DNA from: Albugo candida
Taxonomy: Eukaryota > Oomycota > Peronosporomycetes > Albuginales
Direction of reading: 5' to 3'
DNA length: 64,000 nt
Assembly: GCA_040437565.1 (NCBI GenBank)
Contig: JBDOQK010000052.1
Span: forward strand, 62,001-126,000
Shown here piece after piece: positions 32,036 to 44,253 of this stretch. The first letter of the stretch is position 1. Each line of letters begins with the position of its first letter. The position numbers and the translations under genes are program-made. The notes below the pieces were generated by a model. The model did not search any database, was not told the origin of the DNA, and saw nothing but the letters and a program-made list of their open reading frames with translations.

Positions 32036-32135
32036 NNNNNNNNNNNNNNNNNNNNNNNNNNNNNNNNNNNNNNNNNNNNNNNNNNNNNNNNNNNNNNNNN
32101 NNNNNNNNNNNNNNNNNNNNNNNNNNNNNNNNNNN

Positions 32136-32693
32136 TCCACCCGATCAACTGCAAACCATGACATAGCTACGATTATGTGCCCTTAGTGCAATATTCACCA
32201 GCCCATTAGACTTGCTCGATACAGAAGTGATGCGTCATCCAATTCAATCCACACTTGGCCATTTTCTTCAACACGCAGTATGATGGAGCACAAATTTTCA
32301 GTCTGACATAACTTTGAAGAACGTGAGGCGTCGCTAATCCATAGGAAGATTCCTCCTTTTCGTACCAATACACTAGGAATTTCAATGCTTGTGAGCACAT
32401 TGATGTAATCATGCAGGATTTGTTATCACAGTGTTCACAAGCATTGAAATTCCTAGTGTATTGGTACGAAAAGGAGGAATCTTCCTATGGATTAGCGACG
32501 CCTCACGTTCTTTAAAGTTATGTTAGACTGAAAATTTGTGCTCCATCATACTGCGTGTTGCAGAAAATGGCCAAGTGTGGATTGAATTGGATGACGCATC
32601 ACTTCTGTATCGAGCAAGTCTAATGGACTGGTGAATATTGCACTAAGGGCACATAATCGTAGCTATGTCATGGTTTGCAGTTGATCGGGTGGA
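32136..32693. repeat. Large inverted repeat (two ~262-bp arms, ~34-bp loop)
   Basis: 32136-32398 is the near-perfect reverse complement of 32432-32693, with about five differences, mostly transitions. The outer end of the left arm coincides with the contig edge at the gap, so the palindrome may be longer. Relatives of the arm sequence occur singly near 36990-37180 and 56570-56840. It could be a foldback element, an inverted duplication feeding small RNAs, or an assembly chimera; the mismatches argue against a simple self-join. Confidence 0.75.
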
Positions 32694-33402
32694 TTGAAGC
32701 AATTGATAAAGTACAATATTCAGTAAGCGTTGGCTCTTGTTTTAGACTAGACAAGGTCGTTTCTAAACTCTAGCTAGAATACTAAGAGCTGAATATGGTC
32801 TAATCCTAGGTACTTGTAGGATGGCGAGAGTATTTAGTCCTAGTTCTTCGATAATCCTTTTGTGCTAGGAGACGAGAGCTAGGGAAGTGAATTGATTTCT
32901 TATTGCTTATGACACTGCATCTCACCCTTCAAGTCGATGCAGACCAGGTTCTCGGCACTGTCACCCGACGATCTCATTGGTGAGATGCGTATATGCACAG
33001 TCTTATTTGCTCCCAATCAGGCAATTAGTGCGTCGAAATGAGATGTCAAGGTTCTTCTTATCAAACTATACGTACGCCGTGACAAAGGGAGCATCGAGTA
33101 GTGTATAAATTCTATGAAATGAGAATGGTCAACTTTCAATTATTTCTGCGCCTACTTCCGATCTTTTACGAACATCAGTGAATCTACGTTTCTCAAAAAT
33201 AGACTTACGGAGTCCAGAAATTCAATTTGAATCGTTCGAACACTTTTTAGTCATGGCTATTTTCACATCGAACGTTTGTTTCGCAACTCGTGACTTGCTT
33301 TGGACAACAGACTAAATATCTTCGAGCAGTGGTAAAGACCTTATCTTAGTAGCTGATACAGTTGAAGGTGTCTATATCACTAGAATTAGATTAATGCCTA
33401 GG
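32694..33402. other. Repeat-derived intergenic sequence
   Basis: No coding frame. 32700-32775 is similar, in reverse orientation, to 56396-56455 (AGCCAACRCTTA and GACCTTGTCTA), showing a dispersed repeat continuous with the hairpin arm. Confidence 0.4.
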
Positions 33403-34208
33403 CTATCGTAAATAACATACATACATATAAAAAACGTTTCGTGAAATACCCGTGAGAGATGATAATATGTCTTCTCGTTGATAATCCCGTATCGCAGCAG
33501 CCTCAGCACCCTTAATACGAGACTGGGTCCAGCTTGTAAATGCTGTAAAGTTGTAAAATTCTAAAGTTGTAATAATGATCCAAAAGTACCGTGTTGTGCA
33601 ATCTGCTGTGCGCCACAACACTGTGAGCATAACCAGCCAACTAGGACTAGGATCCGAGTTGCACTTGCCTCCCACTCGCCTGTGCCGGACCCGTAGCAAT
33701 GATCTTCGACTTTTGAAAAATCCACCAAATGATCCTTGCGTTGAGAGTTGCTCCAGCACCTGTGCAAGCCGAATGCGTTCTTCTTGGTCGTAACACTGTC
33801 GTCGAAAGTACCGAACGTGCGCACTAAACGTGGTGTAAATGACGGAAAGTGCTGGAATTGTCGGAGTTGCTGATCGCTGATCGAACAGACGACGATTCCG
33901 ATCGGTCCAGACGAAGTGCAGTGTCACCGCTTGCAATGCAAGCCATAAGTCTGATATAATATCTAATATTCTTGCCAAGCCGACCGTAGTGTTGGTACGA
34001 TTGCACATGCAATATGCGTCCAACGTGGTCGGGAAGAGAAAAACTGATCCCAACTAGGGAGTAACTCCCTCCATAACTGAGCCGTGTGATCGCACTCTAA
34101 AAAGAGATGTTGATCGGATTCCACTGCCCCACACGAAGGCTGCGTGCACAATATAATGTCGGGCTGAATATCCTTCAAGAACCAGAAACGAGATCGAACT
34201 GGCAACAT
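33403..34208 (-). mobile_element. LINE (L1-like) ORF2 C-terminal remnant
   Basis: Two overlapping minus-strand frames carry the zinc-binding tail of a non-LTR reverse transcriptase (LPVRSRFWFLKDI, then C-x4-C-x7-H-x4-C with HLFLEC) and the downstream VTLHFVWTDRNRRLFD segment common in oomycete LINEs. A frame change near 34000 separates them and the reverse-transcriptase core is lost at the gap 34209-34308. It is a dead 3' fragment. No poly(A) tail or target-site duplication can be identified. Confidence 0.68.
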
Positions 34209-34308
34209 NNNNNNNNNNNNNNNNNNNNNNNNNNNNNNNNNNNNNNNNNNNNNNNNNNNNNNNNNNNNNNNNNNNNNNNNNNNNNNNNNNNNNNNNNNNN
34301 NNNNNNNN

Positions 34309-36630
34309 TCGATATGTCGACTTGAACCATTGTTTTCGAGAGGAAAGAGTTGAAAAAAGTTGTTTTTTCGAGGTGTTTTTACTAAATTAGCAGGTTACTT
34401 AGTATCCGGCAAATTGAGAAGTTAGTAGCTGATACAGGAGAGTGAAGTACCGGCGTATCCTCACGGTAATAAACAATTTGTTGATGCGTAATATAGTGTA
34501 AGGGTGTAAGAGTGTAAAGAAAAGCTATGGCAAGAAAAACGCCTACGTTGGTGGGGACATATATATTGCATGAGAGTGCCTCAAGTGAGGAAGCTTCTGT
34601 TCAAAAGCTCTTGTATGTTTATCAAGATTGAATAAGAAAGGTATCGCTTTCTTATCTGTCTGAGACAAATTTGGGCTATAATCCTATAATCGACTTATTA
34701 TAAGCCACCTCGTACATCCGCTCGTAACTACTTCGAATTGAGTTTTCATCTATCAAATCTGGATTGTAGAGGTCCAACACATAAAATCATGAGGTGTACG
34801 AGGACACTAGATACTATAATTTTTCTCATCAAGCTCTAAACTAACGAAATGACTTATCCGAGAAGTTCCATCTAAAAATAAGGTTGCTTCAAGTGTGGAA
34901 AGCTCTACTGATACATTACCACCCTCTTTTTGACATGGACTAGTATTTGCTGGTAATTTGGGAGCAATCCATAAGATCAAGGGCTTGCATCAGCGCTCTA
35001 ATACCCATAATGCGCCCGCTGCTTTGTAAAGACACCGATATGTGTAGTGACGTTTGCAAGAGCCTTACCAAAGACTTTCGAGCTTGAATCGTGGCACGAT
35101 GTACATTTTTATCTCACGACTGCGTAAACCATCTAGACAACCAGAAGGTTGGCATAGCAAAGTCATTCATAACAATTTGATCGGTGAAAACATAATTTGC
35201 TTATTTAAGGTATCGTGATAGATGTAATCACTACGACTGGAAATTCAGCTACTATGATGAGGGGAGCTATCGAAGCAACTGTACTTTTTTGATCCACGTC
35301 AATGCTTACTGCATCTCCGCTTTCCCGACGAGTTCCACAATTTGTTCAAGCATCCAACTATCCCTAATTCACTGCTAAATGACTCGATCGCTTTATAACT
35401 TTGCAGCTTTCCTTCTTGGCTCCAACTGACTTACCATAATGCAAACCATCGATAGGTACCGCTTCCGGGCTCGCTTCAACGACTTTTAACTTACCAATCA
35501 GCGCTGACGCGTGGTACAAGTTTGATTAAGCCATGGGCTAATGACTTTCGGCCAATAAAACAATCCCTTTTTCTCCGTGATCGCTGATTGGTTGGAGCGC
35601 AAAGCGTTAAAGTACTATCGACAGCATGCAGGTGATCATGAAATACGAGTATCAGCTTACCTTCGCTTTCCTGCGTGTTTGTGCGAGAGACTCACATCAG
35701 AAGATGCGTTGAGATGAAGAAAAAACTTCATGAGTGGATGTGTCTGGTACCGTGTACTTAGGAATATGTAATAGAGTTTCTTGAAAGACAAAACAAGAAA
35801 AAATTGAAGCTTATTTTTGCAATATTTAACAACCTTGATAAGCATACGGTAGTCTCTTCTCAATTTGACGCACGCATGCATGAACTATGCCCCATCAGCG
35901 CAGGCTTATTTGGTGTCAAAGCTTTTCCCTACACACCACTAATGATGCATATATAATGCAGCAAGATCGTGGTTGCTACCCTGTGGATGATATACCGCTA
36001 CTCGGCTATCCCGCTTTGGCTACAAGGGGTGAGACAAGACCTTATCGGTAGTTGCGGGCAACTAGTCTGCAACCCAAAGCAAGTTGCGACTTTCGAATTA
36101 GCACGTTCGATATGTAAGTAGCAATGACCTAAAAAGGCGTGTGAACGAAGTAATTCGAAGGATTGTCGAAGTCAAGCTTGTGATATAGTACTCGGAAAAC
36201 GGGGATTAACTCTGGTTCGTGATGCGATCGGATTTAGTGCAAAAGCATCCATGAAGTTTAGACACTGCCGAAATTTGCTCACATTGCCACGGCTGGAATC
36301 TGAGATGATGTTTCGGACCTTCTGTACGCATGATCATGCATACGCAACCATCTGAATGATGGTAGCATGTTGTTTAGAATTGTTCGCCGAACTGATAGCA
36401 ATGCCGACTTCCTGTCTTGCATCCAAATGCTGGGTGAGATCCAATCATAGTAGCAATATGAAACTGATCGGCTCATCTAACTGTTGTCTCTGGCGCTAAA
36501 AGGTACTTTCACGATATACGACTAAATACTTTGTCCGTCCTACAAGGAACTATAGCTTGAATTTTGTACCGATCTCATCTGGTTTGAACCAAAAGCCAGC
36601 ACTTTCTGGATGTTTAACTTGGTGATACAA
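34309..36630. other. Gene-poor stretch, nothing recognised
   Basis: About 2.3 kb with no long frame that resembles a protein family, no obvious terminal repeats and no tandem array. Probably eroded repeats. Confidence 0.5.
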
Positions 36631-37016
36631 CTACATGAAAGAACATCAATGTGTTGAAGGAAAGAAAAGCAACAAGCACATGCTTTTCTTGAACGTGCTG
36701 AAGTCCATCAGAGCAAGTATGCGTTCGATGTAGTGGTGTTTATGTAGGACACTTCCTGATCAGCGACACCCCANNNNNNNNNNNNNNNNNNNNNNNNNNN
36801 NNNNNNNNNNNNNNNNNNNNNNNNNNNNNNNNNNNNNNNNNNNNNNNNNNNNNNNNNNNNNNNNNNNNNNNNNCTACATGAAAGAACATCAATGTGTTGA
36901 AGGAAAGAAAAGCAACAAGCACATGCTTTTCTTGAACGTGCTGAAGTCCATCAGAGCAAGTATGCGTTCGATGTAGTGGTGTTTATGTAGGACACTTCCT
37001 GATCAGCGACACCCCA
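36631..37016. repeat. Assembly gap with unmerged 143-bp flanks
   Basis: 36631-36773 and 36874-37016 are identical around 100 N in noncoding sequence. Confidence 0.9.
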
Positions 37017-37180
37017 CTTTTATAGCTTACGTAAGATTGACCAGTTGTGCTCCATCGCACTGCACTTACAAATGCTAGCTTCCGATCACTTTTTAATTTG
37101 AAAATTTCGGCATAGAGCGAGTCTTTTTGTACTGAAGAAATTGCACTATGGTTGCAGTGTTGTAGCCGCGTCAGTTGCGA
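36990..37180 (+). repeat. Dispersed repeat, single copy related to the hairpin arm
   Basis: The order of short shared blocks (AGCGACRCC, then a TTGTGCTCCATC-like block, then a CTGCRYT block) matches the right arm of the 32136-32693 hairpin and the copy near 56570-56840. Similarity is partial. Confidence 0.45.
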
Positions 37181-37324
37181 GTTCAAACATTAGACGGAAG
37201 ACTGCGCCAAAAGTCCTTGATGAACTAAGGGGGGTCATACTAGTCACAAGCATCACCGTACATTTCTTCTTTCTACGATGCGACTGATGTTGCAAGACAG
37301 ACAACGGGATTATAAAAAAAGGAA

Positions 37325-38302
37325 ATTGTTCTATTCACTCCCTTTTTGGTTAAATTCGCTCTTTTTTTAAGTCAGGTGGGGGTACACATAAATATACTAT
37401 GTATACTTTTTACTTATATTTAGGGAATTGTTATATATACTCCTTTTTCACTCCCTAATACGTCACGTGACTAGAAATGTTATATGGACTTGCTTTCGGT
37501 TAAATTCACTCACGTCTACGTGATTACTCTTCAGACAAGAGAACCTTTTGCCCTCTCCGCAACTTACCTTCCACCAACTTTGATTGTGCAGTGTGAGAAT
37601 GGTACTGTGAAGAGAGCGCTCATTGTAACAAGGCAGTCATGCTAGAACGGAGGCAAATGGTAACTGACGCCATACTTTCTGTTTCTCAATACAGCGGATG
37701 CAACCGACTTTTCTTCGACATCAACTTTGAAGACTTTGCTTCCACCGAACGACAACGGCATGTAAAGAGATGCTGCCATTCACGCAATAACAGAACGCTG
37801 ACGCGCAGCAAAGGCCACACCTTTGTGCTTAGCTGACGCAATGGGCACTCCAGACATGCTACCTTTCCAAGAGGCCAGATATGGTAGCCGTAAAGAATTG
37901 CTTTTCGCAGCACAGAAATGGACGTTTGGCCACGGATACGCAATGACTGTCAAACGTTCGGCTACCGGAAAAAATGCATACTTGAAATGTGACCGTGGTG
38001 GTGCACACCTGTCTCAAGTATCAGAACGGAGCTACAGACGGCATCTCGGCGTATTCAATGCACCTTTCTCCTCTCTACGAATTATCTATGTGTGTCACGT
38101 GACTTGAAAAGAAGTGAATATAGCAATCTCCTATGTATAAATAAAAAGTATACATAGTGTAATAATGTTTGTCGCTTGAATTGAAGGGGAGTGAAAATAA
38201 CAGATCCCTAAATATAAGTAAAAAGTATACATAGTATAATTATGTGTGCCACCTGTCTTGAAAAGGGAGTGAATTAACCAAAAAAGGAGTGAATATAACA
38301 AT
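37325..38302. mobile_element. Non-autonomous Mutator-like element with long terminal inverted repeats
   Basis: The left end (about 37325-37465) and the reversed right end (about 38302-38190) share ATTGTT.TATTCACTCC, AGGTGG, and ATACTATGTATACTTTTTAC followed by TTATATTTAGGG. The right repeat contains a second diverged copy of the unit. Inside, 37843-38060 encodes the first half of a FAR1-type DNA-binding domain (GSRKELLFAAQKW, YLKCDRGG), cut off by the right repeat. So it looks like a MULE derivative that keeps only a 5' piece of a transposase gene. No clear target-site duplication: the right end abuts the next element directly. Confidence 0.65.
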
Positions 38303-38553
38303 GGGAATTGCTGTTTCCACCCATCTTTTTTCCACCCACCAACGTAATTTTTTGACCAATCAGATTGTGACGTTATTACCACACCAATGTGACTTTCTGA
38401 ACAATCAGATTACGGCGTTATTTCCACCCAACTTTTTACTATTTCTACCCACCTTTATCAATGTCCTATTTCATCAATTGCAACCAATCTTTTGCCACTC
38501 GTTGTGATCTCATTGAACACGCTCACCACGTGTGTCGTGAGTCTGGCTAGGGG

Positions 38554-40606
38554 GTGTCGATAAAACGTTCATATGGAGACAGGCGAGTTTTGCCTGCTTG
38601 TGATCTTGGTGGGGAGTATAGGAGACGCTCTGCTGGAAACGTTGAGGGAAAGACACGAAAAACAGGAACCAGACTGCAGGGGTGTCCTTGGGAGGCATCT
38701 GGAAAGAAAAACGGAGATGGTTGCTGGAAGGTCAAAATACGCAACATCCAACACAATCATGAACCTTCAGAGAGTATGACCAGCACCCAGGATGCCGAAG
38801 AATGACTGAAGAAGAAAAGGGCCGCGTACAGGAACTCGTATCAGCTGGAGTATCCGCACGTCAGGGGTTAACTCTTTTGCGTCGTGAATCTCCCGAATCT
38901 ACGAAAACCTTCTACAAGGCCAAAGCGCAATGTCGTTTGAAGGAATTGGCAGGCAGGTTCCCGATCCAGGCTTGGATGGATGAACTCACATCGAGTACGT
39001 GGACTTATAGTGTTAAAACCACCCGTGATGGGCGCGTCACACATTTGTTCATGGCCCATCCAACATCCATCCGTTTAGCTCGCCGGTATTGTGGGATTCT
39101 TCTCTTGGATTGTACGTACAAAACGAACGGATTCAGGATGCCTCTGCTGAGCATTGTTGGACGAACGGGAATGAACTCAACATTTTACTTGGCTTTTGGA
39201 TTTTTATCAGGGGAGGGGGAGGCATATTATATCTGGGCACTTCAGCAGTTGCGAAACATGTTGGTACAAACTCCGGACGTTCTGGTGACAGATCGCGACT
39301 TGGCACTAGCTGGTGCCATTGAAGAAATATTTCCGGACTGCGCACATCTCCTATGCATGTGGCACATCGAAAAATATGTACTTGCGAATTGCAAGAAAGA
39401 ATTTGGCACGAACGAGGAATGGGAGGTTTTTTTGGAAAATTGGAAAAGTGGTTGTAGATTAAAGACAATTGCAAACTATGATGCAGGATGGAGTGCATTT
39501 AAAATTAAGTATGCTGGAAATCGGACGTTGTCAGCTATTTGGAGAAAACCTGGATTCCGCATAAAAAAATATGTGCGTGCCTGGACAGACAAGGTGATGC
39601 ATTTTCAAAATACTTCGACGTCGGCGGTTGAAGAAGCGCGTTCAGCTTTGAAGCGGTACCTACAAACATCTACTGGAAATCTGGATCTTGTTCAGGCAAG
39701 AATGAAGCAAGCCATTGAGCACCAAGCCCGGGAGCTTGAAGCAAACATTGCTAGCGANNNNNNNNNNNNNNNNNNNNNNNNNNNNNNNNNNNNNNNNNNN
39801 NNNNNNNNNNNNNNNNNNNNNNNNNNNNNNNNNNNNNNNNNNNNNNNNNNNNNNNNNATCTACTGGAAATCTGGATCTTGTTCAGGCAAGAATGAAGCAA
39901 GCCATTGAGCACCAAGCCCGGGAGCTTGAAGCAAACATTGCTAGCGAACGCATCCGAATCCCACATGTATTCCGTGGTAGTGTAAGTTTTGAGGAGCTGG
40001 TTGGGCGCGTCTCCGTTTTTGCTCTGAAAAACAATCGAAGAGCAGTTTAATAGACCGGAAGAAGATTTGTAGAATGCCTGCAGTCATATGTTGCGGAGTA
40101 CTATGGGATTACCATGTGTGCATGAAATCCGTGATCTTTGTAACAGCCCCATACCCTTAACATTCATCCACCAGCACTGGCACCTAGGTGACATTGATTA
40201 CAGTGCAATAAGGGAAGGGGCCAAGCAAGTTTCTATCATGCCGAACAACATCGCATCCTTTCCGCTCTACTTGAAAGCACTGGAAAGCCGCTATTTAAAT
40301 TGTTTGCCAGCCCAACAGTCAATCATTCATGTTAGAATTTCGGTATTGGTAAGTGGGAATTTCTCGGTCCTTGCTGAACCTTCTGTCGTGGAGGCGAAAG
40401 GACGTCCACTTGGGGCTCAAAATAAGGTTCTCAACTCATCAACAAAGCGCGAACCGTCAGCATTTGAGCATGCAATGAAGCCTAAACGGCAATGTAAAAA
40501 ATGTAACAGGGAGGGACATGATATCCGAAAATGTCCCACGATGATTTCAACACTATTTTCATCTTGTAGGCAAGATGCAGATGAGCAAAGTAAAAGGAAA
40601 AACTGA
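38554..40606 (+). CDS. MULE transposase, FAR1 DNA-binding + DDE + SWIM + zinc knuckle (frame-broken)
   Basis: The parts in order are as follows. A FAR1-like C2H2 zinc domain (GTRLQGCPWEA, HNHEPS) lies at 38554-38800. The MULE catalytic core lies from 38802: first Asp in LLDCTYKTNGF, second in VTDRDLAL, and the C..H in LLCMWHIEKY. A SWIM-like finger (GLPCVHEIRDL) lies near 40105, and a CCHC knuckle (CKKCNREGHDIRKC) near 40495. The FAR1 and catalytic frames differ by one base at about 38770-38800, where a shift would restore the usual link. There is another frame change around 40049-40088, possibly an intron. The element is recent-looking but probably not coding for a functional protein as assembled. 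Confidence 0.8.
39668..39947. repeat. Assembly gap with unmerged 90-bp flanks
   Basis: 39668-39757 and 39858-39947 are identical around 100 N within the transposase gene. Confidence 0.9.
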
Positions 40607-40737
40607 ATTAGCATATACTAATTTTGCCCAATCATATAATAAAAAGGTGGGTGGAAATAGTAAAAATTGGTGTGGTAATAACGTCGTAATCTGATTGATC
40701 AAAAAATCACATTGGTGAGTGGAAATAGCAATTCCCT

Positions 40738-41000
40738 TATTTTATTTTATTGTTTCATTTTGTTGCAATTATTCAGACCAATAAGAGGCCACGCTTTTCA
40801 TAAATTTATAAAGGGTGGGGGCTGATTAACGATCCCGTAATTTATTTTTATTTATTTTCCTATATTTGTTTCAACCAATCAAAAGCCATAATCGCGATTG
40901 ATTTATGGAGGCTGAGTGCTCATTACAGAAAAGGGGGAGTGCTGAATAACGATTCCCATAAAAAGAATATAGCAAATCTGTATACTATACGTACGGATAT
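40738..41000. repeat. Additional MULE-type terminus
   Basis: Two outward-facing ends similar to each other occur near 40815-40836 (GGTGGGGGCTGATTAACGATCCC) shortened here, and 40937-40960, which reads GGGAGTGCTGAATAACGATTCCC when shortened to its core. Inverted, they begin GGGAATCGTTATTCAGCACTCC, the same style as the neighbouring elements. No transposase is attached, so these are solo or truncated termini. Confidence 0.45.
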
Positions 41001-41309
41001 ACACACACCTAGGATTATAACGAGAAAAACCTAGTCTTGGATGGAAAACCTCTGATCAATGAAGCACGAATTAGTGAGAATAACGACTTTCTTAAAAAAA
41101 ATCAAAAAAATCTGTAATCATGCGTCCCTTATCGGACAGGTCCTACGATTATGGCCAAAATGGTTGCATATTCCACACTCGTTCGGCGCTTTTCCATTTT
41201 CTCAGTAGCTTGTTGCTATGGATCCGCTTCTTCTTTGGGCGCCCTTTTTTTCTCAGAATAGATGGAGCGTTGCACACACCTCGTGTGAGATCATTTTCAG
41301 CACGATTAG

Positions 41310-42290
41310 CATTATGTTATCGTCGGATGTCTCAGAATAGGCGGCCGCAATCGTCGAGATTTCCAGGAGTCATGAAAATACGTGACCATGTTGGGCAATT
41401 CTCTGGAATACCGCAATGCTACTAATGCATGAATGCAAGTCAAGCCATCGTCTTCAAAGTACCCAGACGAGTATCGCACAGCTTTCGAGAAATTGAAGAA
41501 TTGAACTGCAAATTTCATCGGAATACTCCCCAACCCTGAGCGGATTGCAGCGATGTAGCAACAGGTCGAACATTCATCAATTTCACCTCACCTCGCAGCG
41601 GCCATTGTTTTATTCACCTTTCGTGATGCATATGGAGTAAGTACTTCCCAGTCTTTCACTTTGCTGATATTTTCAGCCCATTTGCACCCCACGTACCTTC
41701 CAATTCCCATTAAGCAGTCGATGATAGGAAGACTCCGAATTCCCCTCAACACGCTGTTTACCGCCTCCACAATGTTGATGTCAAAGTGTTGTATCTTGGA
41801 CATGGTGAGTAAGCTGTTGACCAATTTTTACGATCAAACTTCTGTAGCCACACCAGCGCACTGCTGTTCGAAATGTCGATATTCGCTTTAGCCTTCTCGC
41901 ACTCCACCGTTGTTCGTCACCGAGCCAATATTCACGCCAAATTCTTCAACAGCTTGGACTTGTATTTCTTGATAAAAGTCTCCATCAAATGCTATAAGCA
42001 GAAGTAAGGTGAGACGTCTGGTTTCGATGTATGCATAGCTATTACAAGTCCCTTGTCTCTATCCGATATCACGAATGCTGGAGATGGCTGGAGGCGAGAG
42101 AGTAGGAAGTCAAAAACCAGCTCCAGTTACCTTAATTAACACCGACACGAGCCCAACTCCGATAATTTGGATATCGCTGTTTTCATTTCGAAAGCACGAT
42201 GCAAGGAGAATCCTACCAATTGAGGTTTTTATAAATGTGCCGTGCACGGATATCACACGCTCACTGCATGACTTATATGAAGCCCTTCTC
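41310..42290 (-). pseudogene. Decayed MuDR-like transposase
   Basis: Reading the minus strand in successive frames gives the family's blocks in the right order: HGTFIKTSIGRILLAS (DGT.IKG...G.LL in intact members, first Asp replaced by His), ISDRDKGLVIAM with its Asp, YFCL followed by an in-frame stop and H, VEAVNSVLRGIRSLPIIDCL, and a SWIM-like DDGLTCIHALVALR. Several frame changes and stops show it is long dead. It belongs to a different MULE lineage from the FAR1-type copy next door. Terminal repeats were not found. Confidence 0.65.
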
Positions 42291-42299
42291 AGGAAATGA

Positions 42300-44250
42300 T
42301 ACTCAACCGCATAAATCCATTATCTACGATATTAAGCTTGGCTTCGAGGCCTCAAATGTTTAGTTCAGCTATGTAGGATAGAATGAGGCTGTACTGCTCA
42401 ATATCACTATTGAATAACTCAAGATTCAACTTCTTGAGTGCGTGAGCACAGTTCATATATGTGGAGGAGTAAGGTTCCTGCCGGAGATCATGGCCATATC
42501 TCTGACTGAAGAGTTTACAGCAATTTTCTTCGCAGTTGTATATCTACGAGACGCCTTTGACGATTCGGATAATTGACAGGAGTGCAAAACAAACTTTTTT
42601 GGAGGGCTGATTGTCTGCGAAAAGGCAAACTAAACAACGAAGAAACAGACATGCTGTGTGCACACTGCTTTGTAACGCAGCTTGTCACTCGACCACACAC
42701 GAAATCGACGGTTACAATTTCGTTTGTACTCAATTACTGCTTGAATTATACCCCTCTTATTGGCATAAGTCCTGTTCTCGAAAAAGCTGCTGCTACTTTG
42801 CTGCTTTTCGTCCTCGTTTTCCATCGCTGGTATTGAAATGTGTAATGTGTATACCCGTACATATAGCATACAGCCTTGGTATGTTTTTTTATAATCCCGA
42901 AGTCAATCTATATAGGGTATTGATATTCCGAAGACTTTTTTTTAATTAGATTTTTTTTTTCATTTAAATTACATCATGCCTTTTTAGATTATTACTCCCA
43001 CAACTTTTTTGGAGCAATAATTAGTGGTATTGATATCCTGACAACTTTTTTTTATTTCATTCGTTCGCAATTTAGATTACGTTATGCCTACTTGAATTAT
43101 TACTCCCACAGCTTTTTTGAAAAATAAATAAGTTTACATTTTCAACAAATAGAAGTCATTTACGTCTAAGGCTAAATCTAGTAGAGAAAGATACCTCTAA
43201 CTGAGCTAAACACTCATCACTAGTGGACGATTCATTGCCAGTTTGTTAAGCTATAATGCCTCGTAAAGATGCAAAAGTTATTATACACTAACGGCGAAGG
43301 TAAAATGTGTTGAAAAATAATTCTGTGAAGGAATAATGTCTAATTTTCTATAAAAGCTTGTTCTGAATCTACCCTTGTAACCGGAATTCCGCAAGACCCG
43401 CTTGTTATGGCCGATTTTCCGCAATTGCTGCACCTGTATTTTCCTGTGTCCGATGCTCAAATGTCATGTGTCAAATGGAAGTAATAGCCTATCACAGATG
43501 AGACTTTGTGTGTATTAGCCAAACACAAATAATTCTCGATTGGAGCTGTTGGAGCAACAATTTAGGGTGTGTNNNNNNNNNNNNNNNNNNNNNNNNNNNN
43601 NNNNNNNNNNNNNNNNNNNNNNNNNNNNNNNNNNNNNNNNNNNNNNNNNNNNNNNNNNNNNNNNNNNNNNNNTGTGTGGATGCAATTAGTTAGAAATGTA
43701 AAATCATGTAAGTATTTTGCAACAAAAAAAAAAGTTGTGAGAGTGATAATTCAACTAGGCATGTTGTAATTTAGTGAAAAAGGCGTCGGGATCTCAATAC
43801 CCTTTATGAATACATAATAAAAAGGTGCCGAGAATGATGCAACTTGGCATATTATCAACATTAAGCTTCCGTAGACCTTCTTCTCTTCACAGCGAGTGAT
43901 TACACAAATCCGTAATGATGATTCTGTGCACAAAGTCATGGAACGTTGCTCTCGACTTGGGATTCTTCCAAGTGCGTGTTCAGAGGTACGAGTAAGATCT
44001 AGTCGTACGTATTGGTATGCATAAGCGGTTGAGAATGCTTGCATACTCACATAAACAATTAAAACCACTTCTCGTCAGCCCCAAAGTGAGGTTCAGTTTT
44101 CTACGCTATTTATGTGAACAATATTTTCTCATAGCAAAGCTATCGACTACAAAAAACAACAGGCGACTTCAATTCTCAATCCCTGATCACATTGGGACAA
44201 CGCAACTCGACTTGATTAGATACGTACAAGGATACCTGGTGAGTGTGTTT
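42300..44250. other. AT-rich gene-poor stretch with gap
   Basis: No supported gene. 42900-43140 has two diverged direct copies of a ~110-bp AT-rich unit (AAGACTTTTTTTTAATT and ACAACTTTTTTTTATTT, each followed by TTAGATTA..T.ATGCCT). A gap lies at 43573-43672; the flanks share only TGTGT. Confidence 0.45.
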
Positions 44251-44253
44251 GCA

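Larger units (their letters stand above)
38303..40737 (+). mobile_element. Mutator-like (MULE) element with FAR1-type transposase
   Basis: The left terminus (from GGGAATTGCTGTTTCCACCC) and the inverted right terminus ending at 40737 match over about 90-150 bp. Shared blocks include GGGAATTGCT.TTTCCAC, TCAATCAGATTACG or a near variant, GACGTTATTACCACACCAAT, and ACTATTTC.ACCCACCTTT. The left repeat carries an internal extra copy. The transposase gene lies between. It sits at the very end of the preceding non-autonomous element. The element contains one assembly gap (39758-39857) with identical 90-bp flanks. Confidence 0.75.

Noticed and set aside
42900-43140. AT-rich repeated units as a CRISPR array or replication origin
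   Set aside because: Only two diverged copies, no spacers, and a eukaryotic context.
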